In this document: in pieces, positions 50,998-59,941 of the stretch
How positions within the stretch are numbered: the first letter of the stretch is position 1
Layout of the letters: each line of letters starts with the position of its first letter
From: Arthrobacter sp. PAMC25564
Lineage (GTDB): Bacteria > Actinomycetota > Actinomycetes > Actinomycetales > Micrococcaceae
Length of the DNA: 64,000 nt
Direction of reading: 5' to 3'
Assembly: GCF_004798705.1 (NCBI RefSeq)
Contig: NZ_CP039290.1
Location: 2,852,001 to 2,916,000 of the forward strand
The notes under the pieces: model-generated
What the model was told of the DNA's origin: nothing
Seen by the model: only the letters and a program-made list of their open reading frames with translations
The model's database searches: none
Position numbers and translations under genes: made by a program

Positions 50998-51011
50998 TCT
51001 AGATCGTTCTA
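50998..51011. promoter_or_regulatory. LacI-type operator 2
   Basis: TCTAGATCGTTCTA, an exact second copy of the 14-base core, 47 bases from the first and 26 bases before the LacI gene start. Two sites allow autoregulation and possible looping. Confidence 0.75.
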
Positions 51012-51036
51012 TAGACTGTTTGGGAAGAGGAGGAAC

Positions 51037-52032
51037 ATGACGGAACAGCAGCGCCGGCCCACCCTGATGGACGTGGCCCATGCCGCCGGAGTCTCCCGCG
51101 CCCTGGTCTCGATCGTGATGCGCGGCGCGCCGGGCGCCGCGGAAGCCACCCGCCGGAAAGTCCTGGACGCCGCCCGGGAACTCGGCTACCGGCCGGACTC
51201 CCGCGCCAGGCTGCTGCGCAGCAGCAGGACCAGGCTGCTTGGCCTGAGCTTCTCCAGCTCGCAGCCGTTCCACACGGAAATTGTCGACGCCGCCTACGCC
51301 GCAGCCGCCGCCCGCGGCTACGAAATTGTCCTGAGTGCCGTCGCCGATGGCAGGCCCGAGACACGCGCCATCGAGGCGTTGCTGGATTTCGGGTCCGAAG
51401 CGCTCATCCTGATCGCTCCGACCCTGAGCAGCGAGGCCCTGGCCGGGTACGCCGGCCAGGTGCCCGTCGTCAGCCTCCTCCGGGACGACGTCGACGGTCG
51501 CGTGGATGCCGTCAGCAGTGACAACGACGCCGGCATCCGGCTGGCCGTTGACCACCTCACCGGCCTGGGCCACCGCCGGATCGTCCATGTCGACGGCGGC
51601 ACGGCGGTCGCCGCGGAGGAGCGCCGGGCAGCCTTCCGGACCGGGATGATCCGCCACGGCCTGGAGCCCGTCATCGTGCCCGGCGGGCCGACCGAAGAAG
51701 ACGGGCTGAGCGCGGGCCGTTTACTGAAGGCCGACGTTCCCTCGGCAGTGATCGCATTCAACGACAGGTCAGCCCTGGGTGTGATGGAGAGCCTCCGCGG
51801 TTCGGGGCTGAACGTCCCCGCAGACGTGTCCGTCCTCGGCTATGACGACAGCCAGTTCGCCCGGCTCAGCTATGTCCAGCTCTCATCGATCAGCCAGGAC
51901 GCCCCGCTCCTGGCCGCCGCGGCCGTGGACCGGGCCGTGGACCGGATAGAAGGAAGCCAAACGCCGGTCCACGTCGTCAGGACGCCGCACCTGGTGGTCC
52001 GCAGGACGACGGCTCCTCCGCGGTCTCTGTAA
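51037..52032 (+). CDS. LacI-family transcriptional regulator
   Basis: 331 residues. N-terminal LacI HTH and hinge (TLMDVAHAAGVSRALVSIVM) followed by a sugar-binding periplasmic-protein-like domain (AVSSDNDAGIRLAVDHLTGL, VIAFNDRSALGVMESLRG, VLGYDDSQFARLSYVQLSSI). It probably represses the divergent dehydrogenase-isomerase operon through the duplicated TCTAGATCGTTCTA sites and is relieved by a sugar-like inducer. AGGAGG upstream of the ATG. Confidence 0.92.
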   Translation: MTEQQRRPTLMDVAHAAGVSRALVSIVMRGAPGAAEATRRKVLDAARELGYRPDSRARLLRSSRTRLLGLSFSSSQPFHTEIVDAAYAAAAARGYEIVLSAVADGRPETRAIEALLDFGSEALILIAPTLSSEALAGYAGQVPVVSLLRDDVDGRVDAVSSDNDAGIRLAVDHLTGLGHRRIVHVDGGTAVAAEERRAAFRTGMIRHGLEPVIVPGGPTEEDGLSAGRLLKADVPSAVIAFNDRSALGVMESLRGSGLNVPADVSVLGYDDSQFARLSYVQLSSISQDAPLLAAAAVDRAVDRIEGSQTPVHVVRTPHLVVRRTTAPPRSL

Positions 52033-52203
52033 CGGGTCTGCGGCACCATGCCATGATGGCGGCTTTTGCCCCCCCTTGGCGGTCCAGCCTCGAGGAGGAT
52101 GAGTGCGACGCCCCGAAACCGGCCAGCACGAGCGCATCCGAGCCGACACATCCGGCCAACCGGTACCGCGGGGCATTCGGCGATCTCTCGGCCGCGGCAA
52201 CGG

Positions 52204-53409
52204 TCAGGCCGGCGAGCCTGTCGCGGGCCTAGGCTCCCAGGTCACGGGAAGCTGTTTGAGGCCATAGATGATAGTGCTTTCCATCCGTTCCAGACGGGCC
52301 CGGGGGGCCAGTGCCAGCCCGGGCAGGCGCGAGACCACAGCCTGCAACGCAATGCTGGCCTCCAACCGGGCCAGTGGCGCGCCCAGGCAGAAGTGGATGC
52401 CCTGGCCGAAGGCGAGGTGGCGGTTCGGGGCCCGTCCGACGTCGAACGCATCCGGGTTTGGGAACTGATCCGCATCGCGGTTCGCCGAGCCGATCCAGGC
52501 GACGAGCGGCGAACCGGCGGGGATCCGGTGTTCGCCCAGTGTCGTGTCGGCGGCCGCGATGCGGTACATCGACTGGACCGGGGACCGGTAGCGGAGCACT
52601 TCTTCAATCGCGTGCGGGAGCAGTCCCGGCCCGGCGCCGAGCCGCTCGATCGTGCCGGGATTTTCGGTGAAACAAAGGACCGCGTTGCCGATCAGGTTGG
52701 TGGTCGTTTCATTGCCCGCGACGAGCAGCAGGGCGCAGAAGCCGAGAAGTTCGACGACGCTGAGGTGCTCCCCGTCGATCTGCGCCGCCAGCAGCTTGCT
52801 GATCAGATCGTTGCCCGGACGGTGCCGGCGTTCCTCGATCATGCCCATGAAATACTCGGCCATCTCCCGATGCGCGGTACCGTGGTCCTGCGGGGCACTT
52901 TGCCCGGACTCTTCGGGCGCCGGCCGGGTCTGGCTGACGATGACGTCGGACCACTGCTTGAAGCGGTCCCGGTCCGCTGCAGGGATCCCCATGAGCTCCG
53001 CGATGACGATGACCGGCAAGGGATATGCCAGTTCCTCGATGAGGTCCATGGTCCCCGCGGAGAGGGCCGGGGCCAGCAAAGCATCCGTGATTTCGGAGAT
53101 GCGCGGGGCGAGGGCCTCCACCGCCCGCGGCGTGAATGCCTGCGTGACGAGGGAACGGAGCTGGCGGTGACGGGGCGGATCGGTATTGATCAGGCTGGCC
53201 GCGAAGAGCTGGCCCGTCTCGGACGGATTCCCGCCTGCCATCCGGGAGGAAAAGGTGGAGTGCTCGGACAGGACCCGCTGCACGTCGTCGTAGCGGAACA
53301 CATGCCACACCCCGGTCTCCTGGTCCTGGAAAACGGGCTGGCTCTGCCGCATCGTTTCGTACTGCGGAAACGGATTCAGCGGCTCTTCAATAGCCGGCAG
53401 GCGCAACAT
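52204..53409 (-). CDS. Cytochrome P450
   Basis: 401 residues, a class I bacterial P450. Heme loop FGQGIHFCLG with Cys341, I-helix AGNETT (231-236) and K-helix ExxR in EEVLRYR (269-275). No reductase or ferredoxin gene is adjacent, so redox partners are elsewhere. The substrate is unknown. AGGAGGG before the ATG. Soluble; monooxygenation of a hydrophobic small molecule is expected. Confidence 0.92.
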   Translation of the reverse strand: MLRLPAIEEPLNPFPQYETMRQSQPVFQDQETGVWHVFRYDDVQRVLSEHSTFSSRMAGGNPSETGQLFAASLINTDPPRHRQLRSLVTQAFTPRAVEALAPRISEITDALLAPALSAGTMDLIEELAYPLPVIVIAELMGIPAADRDRFKQWSDVIVSQTRPAPEESGQSAPQDHGTAHREMAEYFMGMIEERRHRPGNDLISKLLAAQIDGEHLSVVELLGFCALLLVAGNETTTNLIGNAVLCFTENPGTIERLGAGPGLLPHAIEEVLRYRSPVQSMYRIAAADTTLGEHRIPAGSPLVAWIGSANRDADQFPNPDAFDVGRAPNRHLAFGQGIHFCLGAPLARLEASIALQAVVSRLPGLALAPRARLERMESTIIYGLKQLPVTWEPRPATGSPA

Positions 53410-53547
53410 GGCAGGCCCTCCTGATAGGTCGGGCGACTTTTCCGTCGTTAAGCTCCCACGTTATTACCGTTAGGCCCGCAGCTAAAGGCCTGCATCATTC
53501 GTTCACGGGGCCATCCGGTGCCGGGGGTGCCTGCCGGCGGATCGGGG

Positions 53548-56193
53548 TCAGCTCCTGGCCTTGGTCCTTGCCGTGGCCGGTGCCGTCCACGGGTCTTCCG
53601 GCCAGGGATGCTTCGGGTAGCGGCCCCGCATCTCCGCCCGGACCTGTGCGTAGGGTCCGGACCAGAAGGAAGCCAGGTCGTCTGTCACGGCCAGTGGCCG
53701 CCGGGCCGGTGAGAGCAGGTGGAACAGCACCGGCACCCTTCCGCCCGCCAGCCGGGGCGTCTGGTCCCAGCCGAAGCACTCCTGCAGCTTGACCGCCACC
53801 ACCGGCCGGCCGTCGCCCCCGACGTCCGGGTAGTCGATCCGCACCCGCGAACCGCTCGGCACCTCGAGCGTCTCGGGCGCCAGCTCGCCCAGCCGGGCCG
53901 CGTCGGGCCACGGCAGCAGCCGCCGCAAGGGATCGGCCAGGTTGATCGCGTTCGTGGCAGCCCCGCCGGCCAGGGCCTCAAGCTCCGGAGCCAGCCACTC
54001 GTTCAGCCTGCCCAGCAAAGCCTGCTCGGACACATCCGGCCAGGGATTGCCCAGTTCCCGGTGCAGCAGTGCGATGCGGCGGCGCAGGGCGCCGGCCGCC
54101 GCCGACCATCCGATTGTCCCCAGCCCTTCCTTCTCCAGGGCGCGGGCCACCGCCGCTCGTCCCTCGTCCGCAGTCGGCCGTACCGGGGTGGAGGACAGCA
54201 CGATTGCCCCCAGACGGCGTTCCCGCCGGGCCGTGACCTTGCCCTGGCCGAACTGCGCCTCCACCGTTTCACTGCGCAGCTGCCGGGCGGCGGCCTCCGC
54301 CGTGTCCGCCGCGAGCGGCGCCGCGGACCGGATGACGGCGCCTGTTCCGGCCGCGTCGCGCCCTTCCGCGCGGGACACCTCGGCCACGGCCAGCCACTCC
54401 TGCCCGGAGAGCGGGCTGCCGGCCGGCAGTCCGGCCCGTGTGCCGGAGGTGAGCAGGTAGCGCTCCGGTCCGGCGCCCGGGACGCGCCGTCCCACCCGGT
54501 CGGGGAATGCGAGGGCGACGACGAAACCGACGGACTCCGCGGCCGTGACCCGTGCGGCGGGGGAAGGAACGGCGCCGGCCTTCTCCTGGTGTGCGATCGT
54601 CTCCATCCGCCGGACATCCTCCGCCCAGCGCCGGGCCGCCGGGTCCTTGCCGGTCCGCAGTGTGCCCAGCAGGCGGGTGAGGTCGGCGCCGGGAGCACGC
54701 TGGTCTCCGGAGACGAGGGCGACGGCCTCCGCCGCGGTCCGGTGGCCCACGACGGCGGCGCCGTCCAGAAGGGCGCGGGCCAGCCGCGGGTCGGCGGGAA
54801 TCCTGGCCAGGGTCTTCCCCAGCTCCGTGGCGAGGCCGCCTTCCTCCACCGCGCCGAGCTCCCGGAGTACCTCCACGGCCTCCTCCATCGCAGCCTGCGG
54901 CGGGGCATCCGGAAGCGCCAGTCCCCGGCCGCCGGGCGATCCCCAGCAGGCCAGGACCAGGGCGGCACCCGTCAGGTCCGCGACCGCGATCTCGGGGGTT
55001 GGGTGGGCCGGTGCGGCGCCATAGGTCTTCTGGTCGTAGCAGCGGACCACCCGCCCGGGCCCTTGGCGGGCCGCCCGCCCGGCACGCTGTTCTGCAGAGG
55101 CCCGGGAGCAGGACACGGTGACCAGTCCCGACATGCCTCGGCCGGCGTCACGCCTCGGCTCACGGGACAGCCCCGAATCGACCACCAGCCGGACTCCGGG
55201 AACCGTCAGGGAGGACTCGGCGAGCGCCGTCGAGACGATGATCCGGGGCGGCCCGCCGGGTTCCCGTCCGGAGACGGCACGGTCCTGCTCGGCCGGGCCT
55301 GCCTGGCCATGAAGCTCCAGTATCTCTGCGGCACCCCGGCCGCGCAGGCGGGCAGCGACGTGGGACACTTCCCGCGCTCCGGGGACGAACACCAGGGCGT
55401 CGATGTCCGCGCCGGCCCCGAGCGCCGCGGAGTGCGACGCCGCCGCCGTGTCCGCCACATGGTCCAGGAAGGCGCGGGTCACTCCCCGGGTATCCAGCCT
55501 GGGCACCGCCGCGGGTGCCCACACCGTTTCCAGCAGGTACAGCGCGGACGGACAGTCGACGACGGGAGCCGGGCCGCCGCCGTCGGCGTCCCCGATCAGG
55601 GCGGCGAAGCGCGGCGCGTCCAGGGTCGCGGACATGGCGACGAGCATCAGGTCGCCGCGCAACTGGCGGACCTCGGCGAGCATACCCATAAGCAGGTCCG
55701 TCTCGAGACCGCGTTCGTGGACCTCATCGAGGATCACGGCGTCGGTGCTGCCGAGCCCCGGGTCGGTGAGCAGCCGGTTCAGCAGGATGCCGGGGGTGAC
55801 GAACTCGATCAGGGTCCCGGGTCCTGCCTGGCGTTCGCCGCGGACCGTGTACCCGACGCGGTCCCCGGGCCGGCTGCCGTCCAGGGCGGCAAGGCGCCGG
55901 GCCGCCGAGCGCGCGGCGACGCGGCGCGGCTGGGTCACCACGATGCGCGGGGCCTTTCCTCGTGACGCCTGTGGGGCGGCGGACGCAAGGTTGGCGAGCA
56001 GCGGTGGAACCAGCGTGGTTTTGCCCGTCCCCGGAGGCGCCTGCACCACCGCAGTTCCCGCCGGGGCGCCGGCACGCAGCGCGGCGGCGAGCCCGCCCAG
56101 CGAGTCGGCAAAAGCCAGGCTGGCACCGATGGTGCCCAGATCGAACGGCCCGGCGGCGCAGGCGGAGTCCCGAGGGACAGTAGGAGAAGTCAC
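53548..56193 (-). CDS. hrpB: ATP-dependent helicase HrpB
   Basis: About 881 residues, a DEAH/DExH-type RNA helicase. P-loop GTGKTT (55-60), DEVHERG (motif II), SATLDAPRF (motif III), STALAESSLTVPGV, QRAGRAARQGPGRV (motif VI) and the C-terminal HrpB_C domain are present. Role in bacteria is poorly known. The GTG start at 56193 is chosen by homology; the ribosome site is weak. Only 40 bases separate it from the divergent pncB gene, with a small palindrome between. Confidence 0.88.
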   Translation of the reverse strand: MTSPTVPRDSACAAGPFDLGTIGASLAFADSLGGLAAALRAGAPAGTAVVQAPPGTGKTTLVPPLLANLASAAPQASRGKAPRIVVTQPRRVAARSAARRLAALDGSRPGDRVGYTVRGERQAGPGTLIEFVTPGILLNRLLTDPGLGSTDAVILDEVHERGLETDLLMGMLAEVRQLRGDLMLVAMSATLDAPRFAALIGDADGGGPAPVVDCPSALYLLETVWAPAAVPRLDTRGVTRAFLDHVADTAAASHSAALGAGADIDALVFVPGAREVSHVAARLRGRGAAEILELHGQAGPAEQDRAVSGREPGGPPRIIVSTALAESSLTVPGVRLVVDSGLSREPRRDAGRGMSGLVTVSCSRASAEQRAGRAARQGPGRVVRCYDQKTYGAAPAHPTPEIAVADLTGAALVLACWGSPGGRGLALPDAPPQAAMEEAVEVLRELGAVEEGGLATELGKTLARIPADPRLARALLDGAAVVGHRTAAEAVALVSGDQRAPGADLTRLLGTLRTGKDPAARRWAEDVRRMETIAHQEKAGAVPSPAARVTAAESVGFVVALAFPDRVGRRVPGAGPERYLLTSGTRAGLPAGSPLSGQEWLAVAEVSRAEGRDAAGTGAVIRSAAPLAADTAEAAARQLRSETVEAQFGQGKVTARRERRLGAIVLSSTPVRPTADEGRAAVARALEKEGLGTIGWSAAAGALRRRIALLHRELGNPWPDVSEQALLGRLNEWLAPELEALAGGAATNAINLADPLRRLLPWPDAARLGELAPETLEVPSGSRVRIDYPDVGGDGRPVVAVKLQECFGWDQTPRLAGGRVPVLFHLLSPARRPLAVTDDLASFWSGPYAQVRAEMRGRYPKHPWPEDPWTAPATARTKARS

Positions 56194-56200
56194 CCGTCCA

Positions 56201-56212
56201 TTGTGCCCACAA
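56201..56212. promoter_or_regulatory. Palindrome between hrpB and pncB
   Basis: TTGTG-CC-CACAA, perfect five-base arms, in the 40-base divergent gap: 7 bases from hrpB and 21 from pncB starts. A possible operator, for example for NAD-metabolism control; no regulator identified. Confidence 0.4.
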
Positions 56213-56233
56213 TCGAGCGGATTAGAGTGGACT

Positions 56234-57556
56234 ATGGATACCTCCCCCGCACCGGACCGGCCCCGCACGTCCCTGTTTACGGACCACTACGAGCTGACGA
56301 TGTTCCAGGCGGCCCTCGAATCCGGCGCGGCACACCGCAGGACCGTCTTCGAGGCGTTTGCCCGGGGGCTCCCGGACGGCCGTCGCTACGGCGTCGTGGC
56401 CGGTACCGGCCGCCTGCTCGAGGGCATCGCCGGCTTCCGCTTCGGCCAGTCCGAACTGGACTTCCTGGCCCGGACCGGGGTCGTCAATGCGGAGACCCTG
56501 GACCACCTCGCCGGCTACCGGTTTTCCGGAGATATCTGGGGCTATCCGGAAGGCGAGGCATATTTCCCGAACTCCCCCGTCCTGATCGTTGAATCAACGT
56601 TCGCCGAAGCGTGCATCCTGGAGACGTATGTCCTGTCTGTGCTGAACCATGACAGCGCCATTGCCTCCGCCGCGTCCCGGATGATCAGCGCGGCCGGCGG
56701 CCGGCCCTGCATCGAGATGGGTTCCCGGCGCACCCAGGAGGAGTCGGCTCCCGCAGCCGCGCGGGCGGCCGTCATTGCGGGATTCGCTGCCACCTCGAAC
56801 CTGGAAGCCGGCCGGCGCTACGGCCTGAGGACGGTGGGCACTGCTGCGCATTCCTTCACCCTGCTCCATGACTCCGAACGCGAGGCGTTCGCGGCGCAAC
56901 TGGCTTCCCTCGGGCCAGGAACCACCCTGCTCGTGGACACCTACGACGTCGAGACGGCCGTCCGCACGGCCGTCGAACTGGCCGGGGACAAGCTGGGGGC
57001 TGTCCGGCTGGACTCCGGGGACCTTGTGGCCCAGGCGAAGTGGGTCAGGACACTGCTGGACGGGCTGGGCAACGTCCACACGAAGATCGTGGTCACCTCG
57101 GATCTGGATGAATTCTCCGTAGCCGCGCTCCGGTCCGCCCCGGCAGACGCCTACGGCATTGGAACGTCCCTCGTGACGGGTTCCGGCGCCCCGACGGCGG
57201 GCATGGTCTACAAGCTGGTCAGCCGGACCAACGAAGCCGGCGAATTCGTTCCGGTGGCCAAGACCTCCCGGAACAAGGCCACCGTGGGCGGCCGCAAGTA
57301 TGCGCTGCGCAGGTTCGACGACGGCGGGACCGCCACGCAGGAGGTAATCGGCGTCGGCCATCCCCCCGCTGCCGGGCCCAAAGGCCGTGCACTCCTGCAG
57401 CAGTTCATGAAGGACGGCGAGCTGATTCCGGGCTGGACCGGCCCGGCGGCGGTGGCGCGTGCCCGACGGCGCCATGCTGATTCCCTGGACGAGCTGGCGG
57501 CGGAGGTGAAAAGGCTCCAGCGCGGCGCACCGGCCATCCCCACCATCTACGAGTAG
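56234..57556 (+). CDS. pncB: Nicotinate phosphoribosyltransferase
   Basis: 440 residues of the NAPRTase family: TDHYELTMFQAALESG at the start, GVVAGTGRLLEGI, AGGRPCIEMGSRRT, GTAAHSFTLLH, DTYDVETAVRTAVELA, AVRLDSGDL and FSVAALRSAPADAYGIGTSL. It makes nicotinate mononucleotide from nicotinate and PRPP in the NAD salvage pathway. Complete and normal length. It ends before a strong bidirectional terminator. Confidence 0.93.
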   Translation: MDTSPAPDRPRTSLFTDHYELTMFQAALESGAAHRRTVFEAFARGLPDGRRYGVVAGTGRLLEGIAGFRFGQSELDFLARTGVVNAETLDHLAGYRFSGDIWGYPEGEAYFPNSPVLIVESTFAEACILETYVLSVLNHDSAIASAASRMISAAGGRPCIEMGSRRTQEESAPAAARAAVIAGFAATSNLEAGRRYGLRTVGTAAHSFTLLHDSEREAFAAQLASLGPGTTLLVDTYDVETAVRTAVELAGDKLGAVRLDSGDLVAQAKWVRTLLDGLGNVHTKIVVTSDLDEFSVAALRSAPADAYGIGTSLVTGSGAPTAGMVYKLVSRTNEAGEFVPVAKTSRNKATVGGRKYALRRFDDGGTATQEVIGVGHPPAAGPKGRALLQQFMKDGELIPGWTGPAAVARARRRHADSLDELAAEVKRLQRGAPAIPTIYE

Positions 57557-57605
57557 GGCGCCGGACGACGCCGTGTGTTCCGCCGCCCGGCACCCTCCGG
57601 TCGCT

Positions 57606-57644
57606 CCGCCGCGTCCCCGGACAGGGTGTCCGGGGATGCGGCGG
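57606..57644. terminator. Strong bidirectional terminator hairpin
   Basis: CCGCCGCGTCCCCGGACA (57606-57623) pairs with 57627-57644 across a GGG loop: 18 base pairs with one G-T. It sits between the convergent pncB and qorB-like genes. No U-tract; the stem alone is very stable. Confidence 0.85.
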
Positions 57645-57650
57645 CCGGGC

Positions 57651-58511
57651 TCAGGCCGCGTGTGCCGCGCGGACCGCTTCTGACAGCGGGGTGGCCGGGC
57701 GGCCGAGCAGCTTAGCCAGATCCTCGCTGTCCGTGTCAAGATCCCCCGCCGCCGTGTTGGCTTCAAGCGCGGCGAAGAAACCCGCCGTCCCTTCATCCAG
57801 CCCGGCAGCAATCAGGCCCTGCTGGTATTCGGCCAGGCTGGCGTTGCGGTACGGGATGACCCGGCCCGTGATGTCGCTGACCGTTGCGGCCAGCTCGGCG
57901 AAGCCGAACGGCACGCCGCCCAGTTCGTAGATCTGGTTCCCGTGGCCTTCCCCGGTCAGCACGATGGCGGCCGCGGCGGCGAAGTCCGCCCGCGTGGCAG
58001 CGGCAACCTTGGCATCCCCGGCGGCGCCGACGACCGCGCCGGCCTGCAGGTACTGGCCCAGCTGGCCGGTGTAGTTTTCCGTGTACCAGCCGTTGCGCAG
58101 GAAGGTGAACTCGATGCCGGAGTCGCGGATGATGGCCTCGGTGGCCTTGTGCTCCGGAGCCAATGCGAGAGCCGTGGTGTCGGCCCGCAGCACACTGGTG
58201 TACGCGATCCGCCGGACGCCGGCGGCCATGGCGGCCGCGACGACGTTGCTGTGCTGGGCCACCCGCCGGCCAACCTCACTGCCGGAAATCAGCAGCAGAT
58301 TGTCGACGCCGGCCAGGGCGGCCGCCAGGGTGTCCGGCTCGGTGTAGTCGGCCTGCCGGACGTCGATGCCGCGTTCGAACAGGCCCGCGGCCTTGGCCGG
58401 GTTGCGGACAATGGCGACGATGTCCGCGGGATTGACGTCCTGGCCAAGCAGGGCCTCCATGACAAGCGCGCCAAGCTGGCCCGTGGCTCCGGTAACTGCA
58501 TACGTGGTCAT
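57651..58511 (-). CDS. NmrA/QorB-like NAD(P)H-dependent reductase
   Basis: 286 residues of the atypical short-chain dehydrogenase family, like E. coli QorB quinone reductase: AVTGATGQLGALVMEALLGQ cofactor site, GVDNLLLISGSEVGRR, IAYTSVLRADTTALALAPEH and FLRNGWYTENY. It probably reduces quinones or other electrophiles with NADPH. AAAGGA precedes the ATG. A 17-base palindrome upstream suggests HxlR/MarR-type redox control, as such genes often face an HxlR regulator; no such regulator is adjacent here. Confidence 0.88.
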   Translation of the reverse strand: MTTYAVTGATGQLGALVMEALLGQDVNPADIVAIVRNPAKAAGLFERGIDVRQADYTEPDTLAAALAGVDNLLLISGSEVGRRVAQHSNVVAAAMAAGVRRIAYTSVLRADTTALALAPEHKATEAIIRDSGIEFTFLRNGWYTENYTGQLGQYLQAGAVVGAAGDAKVAAATRADFAAAAAIVLTGEGHGNQIYELGGVPFGFAELAATVSDITGRVIPYRNASLAEYQQGLIAAGLDEGTAGFFAALEANTAAGDLDTDSEDLAKLLGRPATPLSEAVRAAHAA

Positions 58512-58598
58512 GATTTTCCTTTGTGATGGGCTGGGCGGTTCAAGCAGGTGCCTGTTTCCGGCGGACTGGAACGGGCGCTTCGATCACTATTGCTTGCA

Positions 58599-58615
58599 CC
58601 TACAACTAATGTAGG
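58599..58615. promoter_or_regulatory. Operator-like palindrome upstream of the QorB-like gene
   Basis: CCTACA-ACTAA-TGTAGG: perfect six-base arms in an AT-rich promoter region. Similar in form to HxlR/DUF24-family quinone-sensing sites (TAC...GTA). The regulator is not in the window. Confidence 0.6.
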
Positions 58616-58701
58616 CATTAATAATTGAAGCGTCAAGTAAATGTCGCCGGAATCGCTCCCTGCCTATGCCACCGTTGCCTCCAGTACGTCGCGGGTGAGG
58701 C

Positions 58702-59088
58702 TTAGCTTTCCACCAGCACGGGGATGCCCTCTGCGGCAGTTCGGCTGGCCGGCGCCCGGTGTGCGTAGAAGAGCCCCACGCTGATCAGCAGGCACAGGAT
58801 GGCGGAGCCGGCGTAGAGCGTGAAGAGCCCCGCGGGCCCGTCGGAGGCAAAGGCCACGCCGCCGAAGAACGGACCCATAAACGATCCGATAAACGCCATG
58901 GTGTTCGTGAGTCCGAGGATGGTTCCCCGGGAGTGGGGCGCGACGGCGTTGGTGGCGGTGGCGTTGATCAGGTTCTGCGCCGAGTGGCCGCCGATTCCCA
59001 TCAGCGCGACGCAGATCAGGCAGAAGACGAGGGACACGGGGCCCAGGAGGAGTCCAAGGAGTCCCGCACCCGCTTCGACGCCCTCCTC
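58702..59088 (-). pseudogene. MFS transporter, C-terminal fragment only
   Basis: About 125 residues match the last four helices of a major facilitator drug-efflux protein: GHSAQNLINATATNAVAPHS, GTILGLTNTMAFIGSFMGPF, FGGVAFASDGPAGLFTLYAG and LCLLISVGLFYAH. Homology begins abruptly near 59088; the upstream two-thirds of the gene is absent, and no promoter or start fits. The remainder must have been deleted. Not expected to be functional. Confidence 0.78.
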
Positions 59089-59148
59089 GCCCCCGCCTGA
59101 TCCGGGGCATGGGCTCCGCCGCCGGTCCCGGGCCCGGACGCGGCGGAG

Positions 59149-59757
59149 TCACTGCGCTTTTGCCGGGACCTCTTCATAGACGATGAATCCGGTTCCGTTC
59201 GGCAGGAACCAGTGTCTGCGGTGCCTCACCGGGCGGTAGATGTGGCCGAGGGGGTCCTTCACCCGGATGCCGTCCAATTGGTCCTCGGTGGCCAGCCGTT
59301 GATCGACATCGCGCAGGGTTGATCGGCGCACGGTGAGGCCGCCGATGTCAACGGTCCACGGACCGGGTTCCGGGCTGTGACCCTCAACCAGTTGGAGGGT
59401 TTCGAACAGGCCGGATACCAAAGCGCCGAGGGTGGGGGCCGGCAGACGCCTGAGCCGGTGCTCTTCCGGATGGGTCTCCCAGGCATCGGCCACCGCCTGG
59501 CGCAGCCAGTGGAATTCGACCGGACCGTGATCCCGGCCAAGGATCAGGTGGCGGTTCCTGTCCAGGGCAAGGTCACACGAGGTGCCGCTGCGGTCGATGA
59601 TGCACGACGCTTCCCCCACGTACTCGAAGTCCCCAAGCAGGTCTTGTGCGGTTGGATAGTACGAAAACGCGCCGCTGTCATCGACGACGACGAAATCGCG
59701 GGCGTCATCCGCAGGCGCCGGAACGCCTGCCGTGTCCGGTCGGGAGGTGGCATTCAT
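59149..59757 (-). CDS. Hypothetical protein
   Basis: 202 residues, not recognised. Soluble, with a repeating beta-rich N-terminal part (DFVVVDDSGAFSYYPTAQDL, ASCIIDRSGTSCDLALDRNR) and a C-terminal RPVRHRRHWFLPNG segment. No signal peptide or membrane helix. ATG at 59757 follows CAGGA with good spacing. It lies downstream of the amine oxidase locus on the same strand, separated by 184 bases, so linkage is uncertain. Confidence 0.65.
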   Translation of the reverse strand: MNATSRPDTAGVPAPADDARDFVVVDDSGAFSYYPTAQDLLGDFEYVGEASCIIDRSGTSCDLALDRNRHLILGRDHGPVEFHWLRQAVADAWETHPEEHRLRRLPAPTLGALVSGLFETLQLVEGHSPEPGPWTVDIGGLTVRRSTLRDVDQRLATEDQLDGIRVKDPLGHIYRPVRHRRHWFLPNGTGFIVYEEVPAKAQ

Positions 59758-59941
59758 GGCGGATCCTGCTCCTGTTGACGAACGGCCCGCGTCCACAGTG
59801 GCCGCGGCATTTCTTCTGCTTCATAACATCACCGGCCGGCTCTGGCCGGAAGGGGCCTTAACGCTTTCCATACGTCACGAAGAGGGCTGGCACAGGTGCC
59901 TGGACCTCTGCTTCCTGCCGTGTTCCTCGTCGGAGACGTGG

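Noticed and set aside
53719..55965. A 748-residue open frame on the + strand opposite hrpB
   Set aside because: It is antisense to a fully motif-supported helicase; its composition is typical of reverse frames in high-GC DNA and no domain is recognisable.
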